A stretch of DNA of 48,108 bases from an uncultured Collinsella sp. Lineage in GTDB: Bacteria; Actinomycetota; Coriobacteriia; Coriobacteriales; Coriobacteriaceae. Where the stretch lies: the NCBI GenBank assembly GCA_959604825.1, contig CAUHCN010000017.1, positions 1 to 48,108 on the forward strand, given 5' to 3'. Below are positions 25,594 through 36,939 of this stretch, one piece after another (the first letter of the stretch is position 1; each line of letters begins with the position of its first letter). The notes beneath the pieces were generated by a model that did not search any database, was not told the DNA's origin, and saw nothing but the letters and a program-made list of their open reading frames with translations. The position numbers and the translations under genes are program-made.

Positions 25594-28424
25594 TGGCTGC
25601 CAAACTCATCGATCTTTCCTTTACGCTCAACGGCCGTAAGGTCAAGGTTCAGATTGCCCCCGACACCATGCTCTTTTCGCTTTTGCGCGAGCAGGGTTGC
25701 GCGTCGGTGCGCTGCGCCTGCGAGACCACCAACTGCGGCCTGTGCACGGTGTGGCTCGATGGCGATCCGATGTTGAGCTGCTCGGTTCCCGCCGCGCGTG
25801 TCGAGGGCCGCTCTGTCACCACGCTCGAGGGCCTCAAGGCCGAGTCCGAGGCGCTTGCCCGTGCGATGGCTGCCGAAGGCGCCGAGCAGTGCGGTTTTTG
25901 CGCCCCCGGCCTCATCATGAACGTGCTGGCGCTCGCCCGCGCCGCCAAGGAGGACCCGAGCCTCGTCGCCACGCGCGAGGAGCTCTCGCGCCAGCTGGCC
26001 GGCAACCTCTGCCGCTGCAGCGGCTACGAGAGCCAGCTGCGCGCCATCGTCCGCTTCCTTAACGAGTCCGGCGTGCAGGTGGGCTTTGAGATGCCCGAGC
26101 TGCCGGTCAACGACACTAGCTGCGACGGTGTCTCGTACAAGCAGATCACCCATAAGCAGCCTAAGAAGGACTCGAAGGCCCTGCTCGAGGGCCGTCCCGT
26201 CTACACGGGCGATATGGTGCCCGCCGGCGCGCTCATCGTTAAGCTCAAGCGCAGCCCGTATGCCCGCGCCAAGATCTGCTCCATCGACACGTCTCGCGCC
26301 CTGAAGGTGCCGGGCGTCGTGGGAGTCTACACCTATGAGGACGTGCCCAAGCGCCGCTTTACCATCGCCGGTCAGAGCTATCCGCAGCCGAGTCCCTACG
26401 ACCGCTTGATCCTCGAGAACCTCGTCCGTTACCAAAACGAAGAGGTGGCGATCGTCGCCGCCGAGACCGAGGAGGCCGCCGACAAGGCGCTCAAGCTCAT
26501 CAAGGTCGACTATGAGGTGCTCGAGCCCCTGCTCGACTTTACCCAGGCACTCGATAACGATATCGTGGTCCACCCCGAGGGCGACGTGACCTTTATGTTC
26601 CCGCAGGGCGGCGACGTTCCGCGCAACCTGGTGTGCAGCGGCACGAGCGACTTTGGCGACCTTGACGAGGCCTTCGCCCAGAGCGACATCGTCTTTGAGC
26701 GCACTTACACCAGCCAGGCCACGCAGACCGCGCCCATGGAGACTTTCCGCGCCTTCGCGACGACCGACGCGTTTGGGCGCATCTCGGTGACCACTTCTAC
26801 GCAGGTGCCCTTCCACGTGCGCCGCATGGTCGCTCAGTCGCTCGATATTCCGCAGTCGCAGGTGCAGGTCATCAAGCCGCGCATCGGCGGCGGCTTTGGC
26901 TCCAAGCAGACGGGCTGCTGCGAGATCTTCGTGGCATTCGTTACCCAGCAGACCGGCCGTCCGAGCTACTGCTGCTACACCCGCGAGGAGACCATCACCG
27001 CGGGCAACTCGCGCCACCAGATGCAGATGACCGTTAAGCTGGGCGCCATGAACGACGGCACCATCACGGCCATCGACCTGCACACGCTGTCCAACGCCGG
27101 TGCGTATGGCGAGCACGCCACCACGACGATCGGCCTCTCGGGCCACAAGAGCCTGCCTATCTACAACCACGTGAAGGCGAGCCGCTTTAGCTGGGACGCC
27201 GTCTACACCAATACCAACCGTGGCGGTGCGTATCGTGGCTACGGTGCCACCCAGGGCCAGTTTGCCGTGGAGAGCGCCGTCAACGAGCTCGCCGACATGC
27301 TTCACATGGATCCCGCCGACCTGCGCCTTAAGAACATTGTGCGCGAGGGCGAGGTCATGCCGCAGTACTACAACGAGAAGCTCAACGCCTGCGCACTCGA
27401 CCGCTGCCTGCTGCGCGCGATGGACATGATCGGCTGGCGCGACAAGCCGCTGGCCGTGGACCTGGGCGACCGCGTGCGCGCCCTGGGCTGCGCGCTCACC
27501 ATGCAGGGCTCGGGCATTTCCAACGTGGATATCGCCGGCATCGACATGCGCCTGGAAGAGGATGGCTTTATTACCATCGGCACCGGCGCTACCGACAACG
27601 GCATGGGCGTCGACACGATCCTGGCGCAGATTGCCGCCGAGGAGCTGGGCGTTGAAAGCTCGCTGATCGTGGTGCGCGGCGTGGACACCGACGTGTCGCC
27701 GTTCGACGCCGGCTCGTACGCGAGCTCGGGTACGTACGTGACGGGCTTGGCCGCCAAGAACGCCGCGACCGAGCTGCGTGAGAAGATTTGCGCCAAGGCA
27801 GCCCAGATGTGGGACGTGGACGCCGCCGATGTGGTCTTTGATGGTCAGTACGTGCGCCTGTCCGACGAGCGTGCCGCACGCGAGCAGAACCGCTACCTCA
27901 CGCTGCGCGACTTTGCCAACTTGTGCGTCAAGAACATCGCGGGCGGCGACGCGCTCACCTCGCATGCCTCTGCCTGCCTGCCCGTTTCGCCTCCGCCGTT
28001 TATGGCCGGCATTGCCGAGGTCGAGGTCGACAAGGCCACCGGCAAGGTGACTGTGGTGGACTATGCGGCGGCCGTTGACTGCGGCACCGTGATCAACGAG
28101 GCACTCGCGCGCGTCCAGGCCGAGGGCGGCATTGCCCAGGGTATCGGCCATGCGCTCTATGAGATTGTCGAGCATGACGATCGCGGCCGCCTGCGCACCG
28201 GCAACTTTATGAGCTACAAGCTGCCCACGCGCCTGGATATCGGCAGCATTCGCGTGGCCTTTGAGCCGAGCTACGAGCCGACGGGCCCGTTTGGTGCCAA
28301 GTCGATCGGCGAGGTCGTCATCAACACGCCGCTCGCCGCCGTGGCCTCGGCCGTCGCACACGCCACCGGCCACCAGGTCCGCTCGCTGCCCATCACGCCC
28401 GAGAAGGCTCTGCTGGGGGAGTAG
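25593..28424 (+). CDS. Fused [2Fe-2S]-molybdopterin subunit of a xanthine-dehydrogenase-type hydroxylase
   Basis: A 943-residue protein. Residues 1-160 form the small FeS subunit: a plant-type cluster (C...CETTNCGLC...C) and a second [2Fe-2S] domain (CGFC...CRC). From about residue 190 the Mo-binding large subunit begins; it includes GGGFGSKQ, NRGGAYRGYGATQGQF and KSIGEVVINTP, where the Glu matches the active-site base. In many Coriobacteriia and Clostridia these parts are separate genes, so this is a fusion; the FAD protein is upstream. Sequence does not tell whether it is selenium-dependent. Confidence 0.85.
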   Translation: MAAKLIDLSFTLNGRKVKVQIAPDTMLFSLLREQGCASVRCACETTNCGLCTVWLDGDPMLSCSVPAARVEGRSVTTLEGLKAESEALARAMAAEGAEQCGFCAPGLIMNVLALARAAKEDPSLVATREELSRQLAGNLCRCSGYESQLRAIVRFLNESGVQVGFEMPELPVNDTSCDGVSYKQITHKQPKKDSKALLEGRPVYTGDMVPAGALIVKLKRSPYARAKICSIDTSRALKVPGVVGVYTYEDVPKRRFTIAGQSYPQPSPYDRLILENLVRYQNEEVAIVAAETEEAADKALKLIKVDYEVLEPLLDFTQALDNDIVVHPEGDVTFMFPQGGDVPRNLVCSGTSDFGDLDEAFAQSDIVFERTYTSQATQTAPMETFRAFATTDAFGRISVTTSTQVPFHVRRMVAQSLDIPQSQVQVIKPRIGGGFGSKQTGCCEIFVAFVTQQTGRPSYCCYTREETITAGNSRHQMQMTVKLGAMNDGTITAIDLHTLSNAGAYGEHATTTIGLSGHKSLPIYNHVKASRFSWDAVYTNTNRGGAYRGYGATQGQFAVESAVNELADMLHMDPADLRLKNIVREGEVMPQYYNEKLNACALDRCLLRAMDMIGWRDKPLAVDLGDRVRALGCALTMQGSGISNVDIAGIDMRLEEDGFITIGTGATDNGMGVDTILAQIAAEELGVESSLIVVRGVDTDVSPFDAGSYASSGTYVTGLAAKNAATELREKICAKAAQMWDVDAADVVFDGQYVRLSDERAAREQNRYLTLRDFANLCVKNIAGGDALTSHASACLPVSPPPFMAGIAEVEVDKATGKVTVVDYAAAVDCGTVINEALARVQAEGGIAQGIGHALYEIVEHDDRGRLRTGNFMSYKLPTRLDIGSIRVAFEPSYEPTGPFGAKSIGEVVINTPLAAVASAVAHATGHQVRSLPITPEKALLGE

Positions 28425-28448
28425 CGGGTCAGCGAACAAGTCGTAATT

Positions 28449-28478
28449 GGCGGGGCGGGGCAACTCGTCCCGCCTTTT
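28449..28478 (+). terminator. Terminator of the Mo-hydroxylase operon
   Basis: GGCGGGGCG (28449-28457) pairs with CGTCCCGCC (28466-28474), followed by TTTT. Confidence 0.8.
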
Positions 28479-28564
28479 GCACTCGTGGTGAGGTCGTGAG
28501 CCTGTAAAAGGTGTGCGTGCGCTTGCCGTTCGTATCTGCTATCATTCCTAGTCTGTGCGCTCAT

Positions 28565-28648
28565 GCGGGCGTGGCGGAATTGGTAGACGCGCCAGATTTA
28601 GGTTCTGGTGGGATTCCCGTGAAGGTTCGAGTCCTTTCGCCCGCACCA
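28565..28648 (+). tRNA. tRNA-Leu (anticodon UAG)
   Basis: An 84-nt class II tRNA with encoded CCA. Acceptor GCGGGCG pairs with CGCCCGC; the anticodon stem CCAGA/TCTGG encloses loop TTTAGGT with TAG at 28599-28601. The variable arm is long (TGGGATTCCCGT), as for tRNA-Leu, and the T loop is TTCGAGT. Confidence 0.95.
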
Positions 28649-28739
28649 ACGCATCTGCGTCGGCTTCGGCCGTCGCGACTCTTTGTTGCATAAAGGTACC
28701 AGCACCTCAGATAAGCTGGGCAGTATGAGGAGGAACGTG

Positions 28740-30038
28740 TTGAACATCACCGCTTCTGACGTCAAGGACGCCAAGCTCACCGCTACGGTCACCATCCCGG
28801 CCGCCGACGTCGACGCCGCGATCAAGAAGGCCTACAAGGACACCGCCAAGAAGTACCGTTTCCCGGGCTTCCGCGCCGGCAAGGCTCCCCGTCCGGTCAT
28901 CGATTCCGCCCTGGGCGCCGAGGCTACCCTCGCCCAGGCTACCAACGACCTGATCGCCGCCAACGAGCCCGCTGTCCTCAACGAGCTGGACATCGTCCCC
29001 ACCAAGAACGGTGACTACAAGGAGCTCGACCTCGCCAAGGATCACGAGGACTACACCTACACCGTCGAGTTCTCCCTGCGTCCTGCTGCCGAGCTCTCCT
29101 CCTTCGACGCCGTCGAGATCGAGATGCCTCCCGCGGAGGTCACCGAGTCCGAGATCAACAACCAGGTCGAGATGCTCCTCAACTACCGTGCCACCTTCGA
29201 GGACGTTGAGGGTCGTGCCGTCGAGGCTGACGACTACGTGACCGTCGACCTCAAGGCCGTCGAGAACGCCGACAACTTCGCTGCCGAGGGCCGCATGCTC
29301 ATCGCCGGCAGCGACAGCAACCCCGCCGAGTTCAACGAGGCCCTGATCGGCGCTAACGTCGACGACGTCAAGACCGTCACCTGGACCGACGAGGTCGAGG
29401 AGGGCGAGGAGGCCGAGACCCACACCGTCGAGGTCACCGTCAAGGGCATCAAGGTCCGCAACACCCCCGAGCTCACCGACGAGCTCGTCAAGTCCGACTT
29501 TGGCTTCGACAGCATCGACGCCATGCGCGACGCCATCAAGATCGAGATCGAGCAGGACAAGGCTTCCCGCCTCCCGGCCGAGAAGGAGAACCGTTGCGTC
29601 TCCGCTCTCGCCGAGCGCCTGCAGCTTGACGAGATGGACGCCGACTACGAGCAGTCCGTCTTTGAGGAGCTTGGCCAGAACTTCCTGTCCAACCTCACTG
29701 CCCGCGGCATGACCCTGGACACCTGGCTGCCCGCTTCTGGCCTGACCATGGAGCAGTTCATCGGCGACCTGCACAAGCAGGCCAACGACGTTGCCCGTGA
29801 GTCCCTGGCGCTCGACGCCCTCGCCCGCGAGCTCAAGATCGAGGTCACCGAGGACGACATCAACGCCGAGTTCGAGAAGGCCGGCGTCAAGGACGTCGAG
29901 GCTTCAAAGGCCGAGTTCATCGCCGATGGCCGCATGCCTGCCGTCCGCGAGTCCATCCGTCGCTCCAAGGCCGTCGACCACCTGGTCGAGGACGCCAAGG
30001 TGACCGAGGTCGACGAGACCGCCAAGGACGCCGAGTAA
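28740..30038 (+). CDS. tig: Trigger factor (ribosome-bound chaperone)
   Basis: Trigger factor helps nascent chains fold at the ribosome exit. The ribosome-binding signature GFRAGKAPRPV is near residues 41-51. The FKBP-type PPIase domain follows (from about ADDYVTVDLKAV), and the C-terminal helical domain ends in acidic residues. The likely start is TTG 28740 (MNITASDVKDAK): AGGAGG lies 6 bases upstream, while the nearby ATG 28725 contains that site within its own codons. Length is 432 residues. It precedes clpP-clpX, a common order in bacteria. Confidence 0.93.
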   Translation: MNITASDVKDAKLTATVTIPAADVDAAIKKAYKDTAKKYRFPGFRAGKAPRPVIDSALGAEATLAQATNDLIAANEPAVLNELDIVPTKNGDYKELDLAKDHEDYTYTVEFSLRPAAELSSFDAVEIEMPPAEVTESEINNQVEMLLNYRATFEDVEGRAVEADDYVTVDLKAVENADNFAAEGRMLIAGSDSNPAEFNEALIGANVDDVKTVTWTDEVEEGEEAETHTVEVTVKGIKVRNTPELTDELVKSDFGFDSIDAMRDAIKIEIEQDKASRLPAEKENRCVSALAERLQLDEMDADYEQSVFEELGQNFLSNLTARGMTLDTWLPASGLTMEQFIGDLHKQANDVARESLALDALARELKIEVTEDDINAEFEKAGVKDVEASKAEFIADGRMPAVRESIRRSKAVDHLVEDAKVTEVDETAKDAE

Positions 30039-30114
30039 TTCTCGCCACCTTGCCCACGAGCGCTTGCGTGCGCCCGTGATGGGGTAAAGTTATACACCGG
30101 TTATCCGGTTGCTT

Positions 30115-30162
30115 CGTACGGTGCCAGCCAATGCATAGCATGCGGGCACCGTACGTTTGTCT
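30115..30162 (+). terminator. Terminator of tig
   Basis: CGTACGGTGCC (30115-30125) pairs with GGCACCGTACG (30145-30155), followed by TTTGTCT. The T-tract is moderate, so some read-through into clpP is possible. Confidence 0.7.
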
Positions 30163-30200
30163 AGAACCACTATTGGTCCGTAAGAGAAATGGAGATGCGT

Positions 30201-30821
30201 ATGATCGCTAAGTTCGATTCCGCCCTCGTGCCATACGTTATCGAGCAGACGCCGCGCGGCGAGCGCAGCTACGATATCTATTCGCGCCTGCTCAACGACC
30301 GCATCATCTTCTTGGGCGAGGAGATCAACTCCGTCAGCGCCAACCTGGTCGTTGCCCAGCTGCTGCATCTTGAGAGCCAGGATGCCGAGAAGGATATCTC
30401 GCTCTACATCAATTCGCCCGGTGGCGAGGTCTACTCCGGCCTGGCGATTCTTGACACCATGAACTTTATCAAGCCGCAGGTTTCCACCATTTGCGTCGGT
30501 ATGGCCGCGTCTATGGCCGCCGTGCTGCTTTCGGCCGGCGCCAAGGGCAAGCGCTTCTGCCTGCCGCACTCCAAGGTCATGATTCACCAGCCCAGCGGCG
30601 GTGCCCAGGGCCAGCAGACCGAGATCGAGATTGTGGCCGAGGAGATCAAGAAGACCCGCCGCGAGCTCAACCAGATCCTGTCCGACGCCTCGGGCCAGCC
30701 CATCGAGAAGGTCCAGGCCGATACCGAGCGCGACAACTACCTGACCGCTGCCGAGGCCCTCGACTACGGCCTGATCGACCGTATCGTCACCTCGCGCGAC
30801 CTCGCCGCGAAGGACGCCTAG
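30201..30821 (+). CDS. clpP: ATP-dependent Clp protease, proteolytic subunit
   Basis: The serine peptidase ring of the ClpXP protease. The catalytic triad is S104 (in GMAASMAAVLL), H129 (MIHQPSGG) and D174 (DTERDNYL). Length is 206 residues, normal for ClpP. ATG 30201 is favoured because GGAG lies just upstream; ATGs at 30189 and 30195 are possible. clpX starts one base after its stop, so protease and unfoldase are co-expressed. Confidence 0.96.
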   Translation: MIAKFDSALVPYVIEQTPRGERSYDIYSRLLNDRIIFLGEEINSVSANLVVAQLLHLESQDAEKDISLYINSPGGEVYSGLAILDTMNFIKPQVSTICVGMAASMAAVLLSAGAKGKRFCLPHSKVMIHQPSGGAQGQQTEIEIVAEEIKKTRRELNQILSDASGQPIEKVQADTERDNYLTAAEALDYGLIDRIVTSRDLAAKDA

Positions 30822-30822
30822 G

Positions 30823-32232
30823 ATGGCCGGTAACATGCAGGACAACTTTGACGAGAACGGCAACCCCATCCGCTGCTCTTTCTGCGGAAAAGAGCAGGGG
30901 CAGGTTCGCCGCCTTGTAAAGGGTCCTACCAACATCTTTATCTGCGACGAGTGCGTCGCCGCCTGCTCCGAGATCTTGGAGGAGTCGCTGGCATCGGACT
31001 TTATGGACGCCGCCCGCAACGGCAAGCTGCCGGGCTTCCTCAACGATCACGGCCAGGCTGCATCTCAGCCCGCCATGGATCCCGAGGCCGAGGGCTTTGA
31101 GCTCGAGGACGACGCCCGACAGGTCATTACGCACGTGCCGACGCCGCACGAGATCTATGCCGAGCTTTCGGCCTATGTCATGGGCCAGGAAGACGCCAAG
31201 CGCGCCATGTCTGTGGCCGTGTACAACCATTACCGCCGCGTGATCGAGGGCGGCGCCGCGCTTTCGGCCTTTGATGACGGCCTGGACTCGCAGCTCGACG
31301 ACGATATGGACGAGGTGGAGCTCGCCAAGTCCAATATTTTGCTTCTCGGTCCCACCGGTACCGGTAAGACCCTGCTCGCCCAGACGCTCGCGCGCATCCT
31401 CGAGGTGCCGTTTGCCATCGCCGACGCCACCGCACTCACCGAGGCCGGTTACGTGGGCGAGGACGTGGAGAACATCCTGCTCAAGCTCATCAATGCTGCC
31501 GATGGCGACATTGAGCGCGCTCAGGTGGGCATTATCTACGTGGACGAGATTGACAAGATTGCCCGCAAGGCCGAGAACCTCTCCATTACCCGCGATGTCT
31601 CGGGCGAGGGTGTGCAGCAGGCGCTGCTTAAGATTCTTGAGGGCACGGTGGCCAGCGTTCCGCCTACCGGTGGCCGCAAGCATCCCCAGCAGGAGCTGCT
31701 GCAGATCGACACGACTAACATCCTGTTTATCTGCGGCGGTGCCTTTGTGGGTCTGGACAAGATCATCGCCGACCGCGTGGGCAACAAGGGCGTGGGCTTT
31801 AACTCCGAGATCGCCGGCCCCACCTCGGTCGACGAGAACGACCTGCTGCGTCAGGTGCTCCCGCAGGACCTCAACGCCTTTGGCATGATCCCCGAGTTCG
31901 TGGGCCGTACGCCCGTTGTCACCCAGACGCAGGCGCTCGACGAGGACGACCTGGTGTCGATTCTGACCGAGCCCAAGAACGCCGTGGTGCGTCAGTACCG
32001 CAAGATGTTCCAGCTCGAGGACGTTGAGCTTGAGTTTGAGGCCGCGGCCCTTCACGAGATCGCCCGTATGGCGCTCGCCCGCAAGACCGGCGCCCGCGGC
32101 CTGCGTTCCATCTGCGAGGACGTGCTTCAGCAGACGATGTTCGACCTCCCCAGCGAGGAGGGTGTCGCCAAGGTCATCGTGACCGAAGCGGCGGTTAAGG
32201 GCGAAGAACAGCCCCAACGCATCTACGGGTAA
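30823..32232 (+). CDS. clpX: ATP-dependent Clp protease, unfoldase subunit
   Basis: The AAA+ unfoldase that feeds substrates to ClpP. An N-terminal C4 zinc finger (CSFC...CDEC) binds adaptors. Walker A is GPTGTGKT, Walker B IIYVDEID, and the pore loop GYVG is in ALTEAGYVGEDVEN. An acidic insert of roughly 40 residues near residues 75-150 makes it longer (469) than E. coli ClpX (424). A second in-frame ATG lies at 30835. Terminator at 32254 ends the clp unit. Confidence 0.96.
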   Translation: MAGNMQDNFDENGNPIRCSFCGKEQGQVRRLVKGPTNIFICDECVAACSEILEESLASDFMDAARNGKLPGFLNDHGQAASQPAMDPEAEGFELEDDARQVITHVPTPHEIYAELSAYVMGQEDAKRAMSVAVYNHYRRVIEGGAALSAFDDGLDSQLDDDMDEVELAKSNILLLGPTGTGKTLLAQTLARILEVPFAIADATALTEAGYVGEDVENILLKLINAADGDIERAQVGIIYVDEIDKIARKAENLSITRDVSGEGVQQALLKILEGTVASVPPTGGRKHPQQELLQIDTTNILFICGGAFVGLDKIIADRVGNKGVGFNSEIAGPTSVDENDLLRQVLPQDLNAFGMIPEFVGRTPVVTQTQALDEDDLVSILTEPKNAVVRQYRKMFQLEDVELEFEAAALHEIARMALARKTGARGLRSICEDVLQQTMFDLPSEEGVAKVIVTEAAVKGEEQPQRIYG

Positions 32233-32253
32233 ACCAGCCAAAAACGTGCTTGC

Positions 32254-32290
32254 AAATAGCCTCCGACCATCCGCGGTCGGAGGCTATTTT
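32254..32290 (+). terminator. Terminator of clpP-clpX
   Basis: AAATAGCCTCCGACC (32254-32268) pairs with GGTCGGAGGCTATTT (32275-32289), then TTATAT. A 15-bp perfect stem with its own A/T ends. Confidence 0.92.
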
Positions 32291-32384
32291 ATATATACGC
32301 AATAACCCTAACTACCTGTGTTATTCTGTGTGTTTGTTTAAAGTCTCAGCAAAGTCCATTCAGACTGAAGTAATCGAAACCTAA

Positions 32385-32499
32385 GGGGAGGAATGTCGGC
32401 CCGATTTTCGTAGATCCCGCACGAGCCGAAGAGCACTAAATGTGCTCTTCGAGCGAGCCAGGACTTGACCGAGCGAAAATCGGGCCGACATTCCTCCCC
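32385..32499 (+). repeat. Long-hairpin element, copy A, in the valS leader
   Basis: Two 26-bp arms, 32385-32410 and 32474-32499, are perfect reverse complements. Between them GAAGAGCAC (32428-32436) pairs with GTGCTCTTC (32442-32450) around TAAAT. The core starts CCGCACGAGCCGAAG and ends CGAGCCAGGACT. Copy B (35227-35343) carries the same core in the opposite orientation with different arms. The right arm contains CATTCCTCCCC, just before the valS ribosome-binding site. Confidence 0.85.
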
Positions 32500-32519
32500 G
32501 GCGGGACAGGGAGAGATAT

Positions 32520-35216
<2,697 letters not shown>

Positions 35217-35226
35217 GCGTAACTGA

Positions 35227-35343
35227 GGGACGCGGTTTGGGGCTTTACTCGCTACTGCGGACAGTCCTGCTCGCACGAAGGCCACATTAAGTGGCCTTCG
35301 GCTCGTGCGGAACTTGTATCGAGCAAAGCCCCAAACCGCTCCC
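35227..35343 (-). repeat. Long-hairpin element, copy B, after valS
   Basis: The left arm 35227-35251 and right arm 35320-35343 pair over about 24 bases with one bulge and one mismatch. The inner hairpin GAAGGCCAC (35277-35285)/GTGGCCTTC (35291-35299) encloses ATTAA. Read on the minus strand, the core aligns with copy A: CCGCACGAGCCGAAG, two variable bases, CACT, then AATGTG, two compensating bases, CTTCG and CGAGC, AGGACT. The outer arms are unrelated in sequence to those of copy A. Confidence 0.8.
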
Positions 35344-35436
35344 ATAGCGGTTACGTGGTCGTCCGCTGCCTGGCAGGGCCACTGGGTTGTGCCCTTGATT
35401 TTGCTGCAAGCGGATAAAGGCTGATATTGTCAACGC

Positions 35437-35469
35437 GAGGGGCTCATTCTTTTTGGTGGGCCTCTTTTT
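35437..35469 (+). terminator. Weak terminator-like hairpin before folC
   Basis: GAGG and CTCA (35437-35446, with GG bulged) can pair with TGGG and CCTC (35457-35464), followed by TTTTT. It may stop read-through from valS or attenuate folC. Confidence 0.4.
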
Positions 35470-35490
35470 CTGTAATTGGAGACTTGGGTT

Positions 35491-36834
35491 ATGGCTAAGC
35501 GTTCTGGGTCGTATTCTGTGCCGTTCTCGTTTGAGTTGCTTTCGTTTGGTGAGGCTGTTGGGCTGGCTGCTGATACGGGGCGGATTTCTGGGGATGCTGG
35601 TCCTCTGCTTGAGACGGTTGTCGATATGCTCGATGAGCTGGGACGTCCGGACGAGTATTTTGATTGCATTCAGGTTGCCGGTACCAATGGCAAGACTTCG
35701 ACCACGCGTTTTTCGGCTGCTATCTTGCGTGGTGAGGGGTTAAAGACCGCGCTGTATACGTCGCCGCAGCTGGTGCGCTATCCCGAGCGCATGGAGGTCG
35801 ATGGGCGCGTCGTGAGCGATGAGGCCTTTGCCCGTGGCGTTTCCGCCGCTGTTGAGGCGGGACATCGCGTGAATGCCCGTCGTGTGGCGGCGGGGGAGCG
35901 TGCCTATGCCATCACGCCGTTTGATCTGCTGACGGCTGCCGCACTTGTCGTGTTTGCCGAGGCCGCGGTGGATGTTGCTGTGCTCGAGGTCGGCATGGGC
36001 GGACGCTGGGACGCCACGAGTGCGACCGATCCCGTCGCCGTTGCCATTACGGGCATCGGGCTCGACCATACACGCATTCTGGGAGATACGCTCGAGGCCA
36101 TTGCGGTGGAGAAGGCTGCGGTTATTAAGCCTGGGCGCCTGGTTGTTTTGGGCGAGGGTACGCATGAGGCAAGTGTTCAGCGCGTGATGGATGCACGTTG
36201 TCGCGAGTGCGGCATTGTGCCGCTCGTAGTGAACCATGCCACGACCAAAGTGCCGGAGCACGTGGGCAATACGGTTGAGTTTAGCTGCACCACGCCGCGT
36301 GCGATCTATACGTCGAGCATGGTCAAGCCGGCCTATCAGCCGCAGAATGCCGCGTGCGCGATTATGCTGTGCGAGGGGTATCTGGGTCGCGAGCTCGATC
36401 ATGACAAGCTCGATGCGTCGCTTATGGGCTGCCCCACGCCGGGCCGATTTGATGTGCTGGGAACTGATCCGCTTAAGCTGATTGACGCCTGCCATAACCC
36501 TCAGAGCTGCGAGAACTTTGTGAGCGCGCTGGACGAGATCGATCCGTGCGTGGAGAACCGCCCCACGTTGCTGTGTGCCGCGCTGGCCGACAAGGACGTG
36601 GCTGGCATCGTCGACGTGCTGATTCCGGCCTTCCCCCGTGTGGTCGTGACGCAGACCGATTCCGATCGCGCCCTGCCGGCAGAGGAGCTCGCCGCCCTTG
36701 TGGACGCTGACAAGCTCGCGGGCGTGTACCCCAGCGTATCCGAGGCCCTCGCAGCTTTCGAGGCCGCGGGCGAGCCCTTCGTAGCAGCCGGCACCATTAC
36801 CCTAGCCGGCGAAGTGGCAGGCTTGCTGCGCTAA
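35491..36834 (+). CDS. folC: Folylpolyglutamate/dihydrofolate synthase
   Basis: Adds glutamates to folates (and/or joins Glu to dihydropteroate) with ATP. The Mur-ligase-type P-loop VAGTNGKTSTTRFSA is near residue 62, followed by TSPQLVRYPERM and the Mg-binding region LEVGMGGRWDATS. Length is 447 residues. ATG 35491 is chosen because GGAG lies 9 bases upstream; an in-frame TTG lies at 35476. Whether both activities are present is not visible. T-rich codon use in the first 60 residues differs from the rest. Confidence 0.92.
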   Translation: MAKRSGSYSVPFSFELLSFGEAVGLAADTGRISGDAGPLLETVVDMLDELGRPDEYFDCIQVAGTNGKTSTTRFSAAILRGEGLKTALYTSPQLVRYPERMEVDGRVVSDEAFARGVSAAVEAGHRVNARRVAAGERAYAITPFDLLTAAALVVFAEAAVDVAVLEVGMGGRWDATSATDPVAVAITGIGLDHTRILGDTLEAIAVEKAAVIKPGRLVVLGEGTHEASVQRVMDARCRECGIVPLVVNHATTKVPEHVGNTVEFSCTTPRAIYTSSMVKPAYQPQNAACAIMLCEGYLGRELDHDKLDASLMGCPTPGRFDVLGTDPLKLIDACHNPQSCENFVSALDEIDPCVENRPTLLCAALADKDVAGIVDVLIPAFPRVVVTQTDSDRALPAEELAALVDADKLAGVYPSVSEALAAFEAAGEPFVAAGTITLAGEVAGLLR

Positions 36835-36849
36835 CCCATCCCCTCATCA

Positions 36850-36914
36850 GTTGCGGTGAAATAGGGACTGTTTTATGGGCTAGAAGCCTTAAACAGTCCG
36901 TATTCCACCGCAAC
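36850..36914. repeat. REP-like 24-bp hairpin, copy 1
   Basis: Arms 36850-36873 and 36891-36914 pair at 22 of 24 positions around a 17-base spacer containing GGGCTAGAAGCC. It begins GTTGCGGTGAAATA and ends CACCGCAAC. A second copy with a perfect 24-bp stem lies at 38143-38207. It sits in the convergent gap between folC and the M24 peptidase gene and could serve as a bidirectional terminator. Confidence 0.85.
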
Positions 36915-36939
36915 TTCTAGGGGAGCTTTGGTGGCGTGC

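Noticed and set aside
30061..30080. ClgR operator upstream of clpP
   Set aside because: CGC and GCG are separated by six bases, not five, and flanking bases do not fit the actinobacterial consensus.
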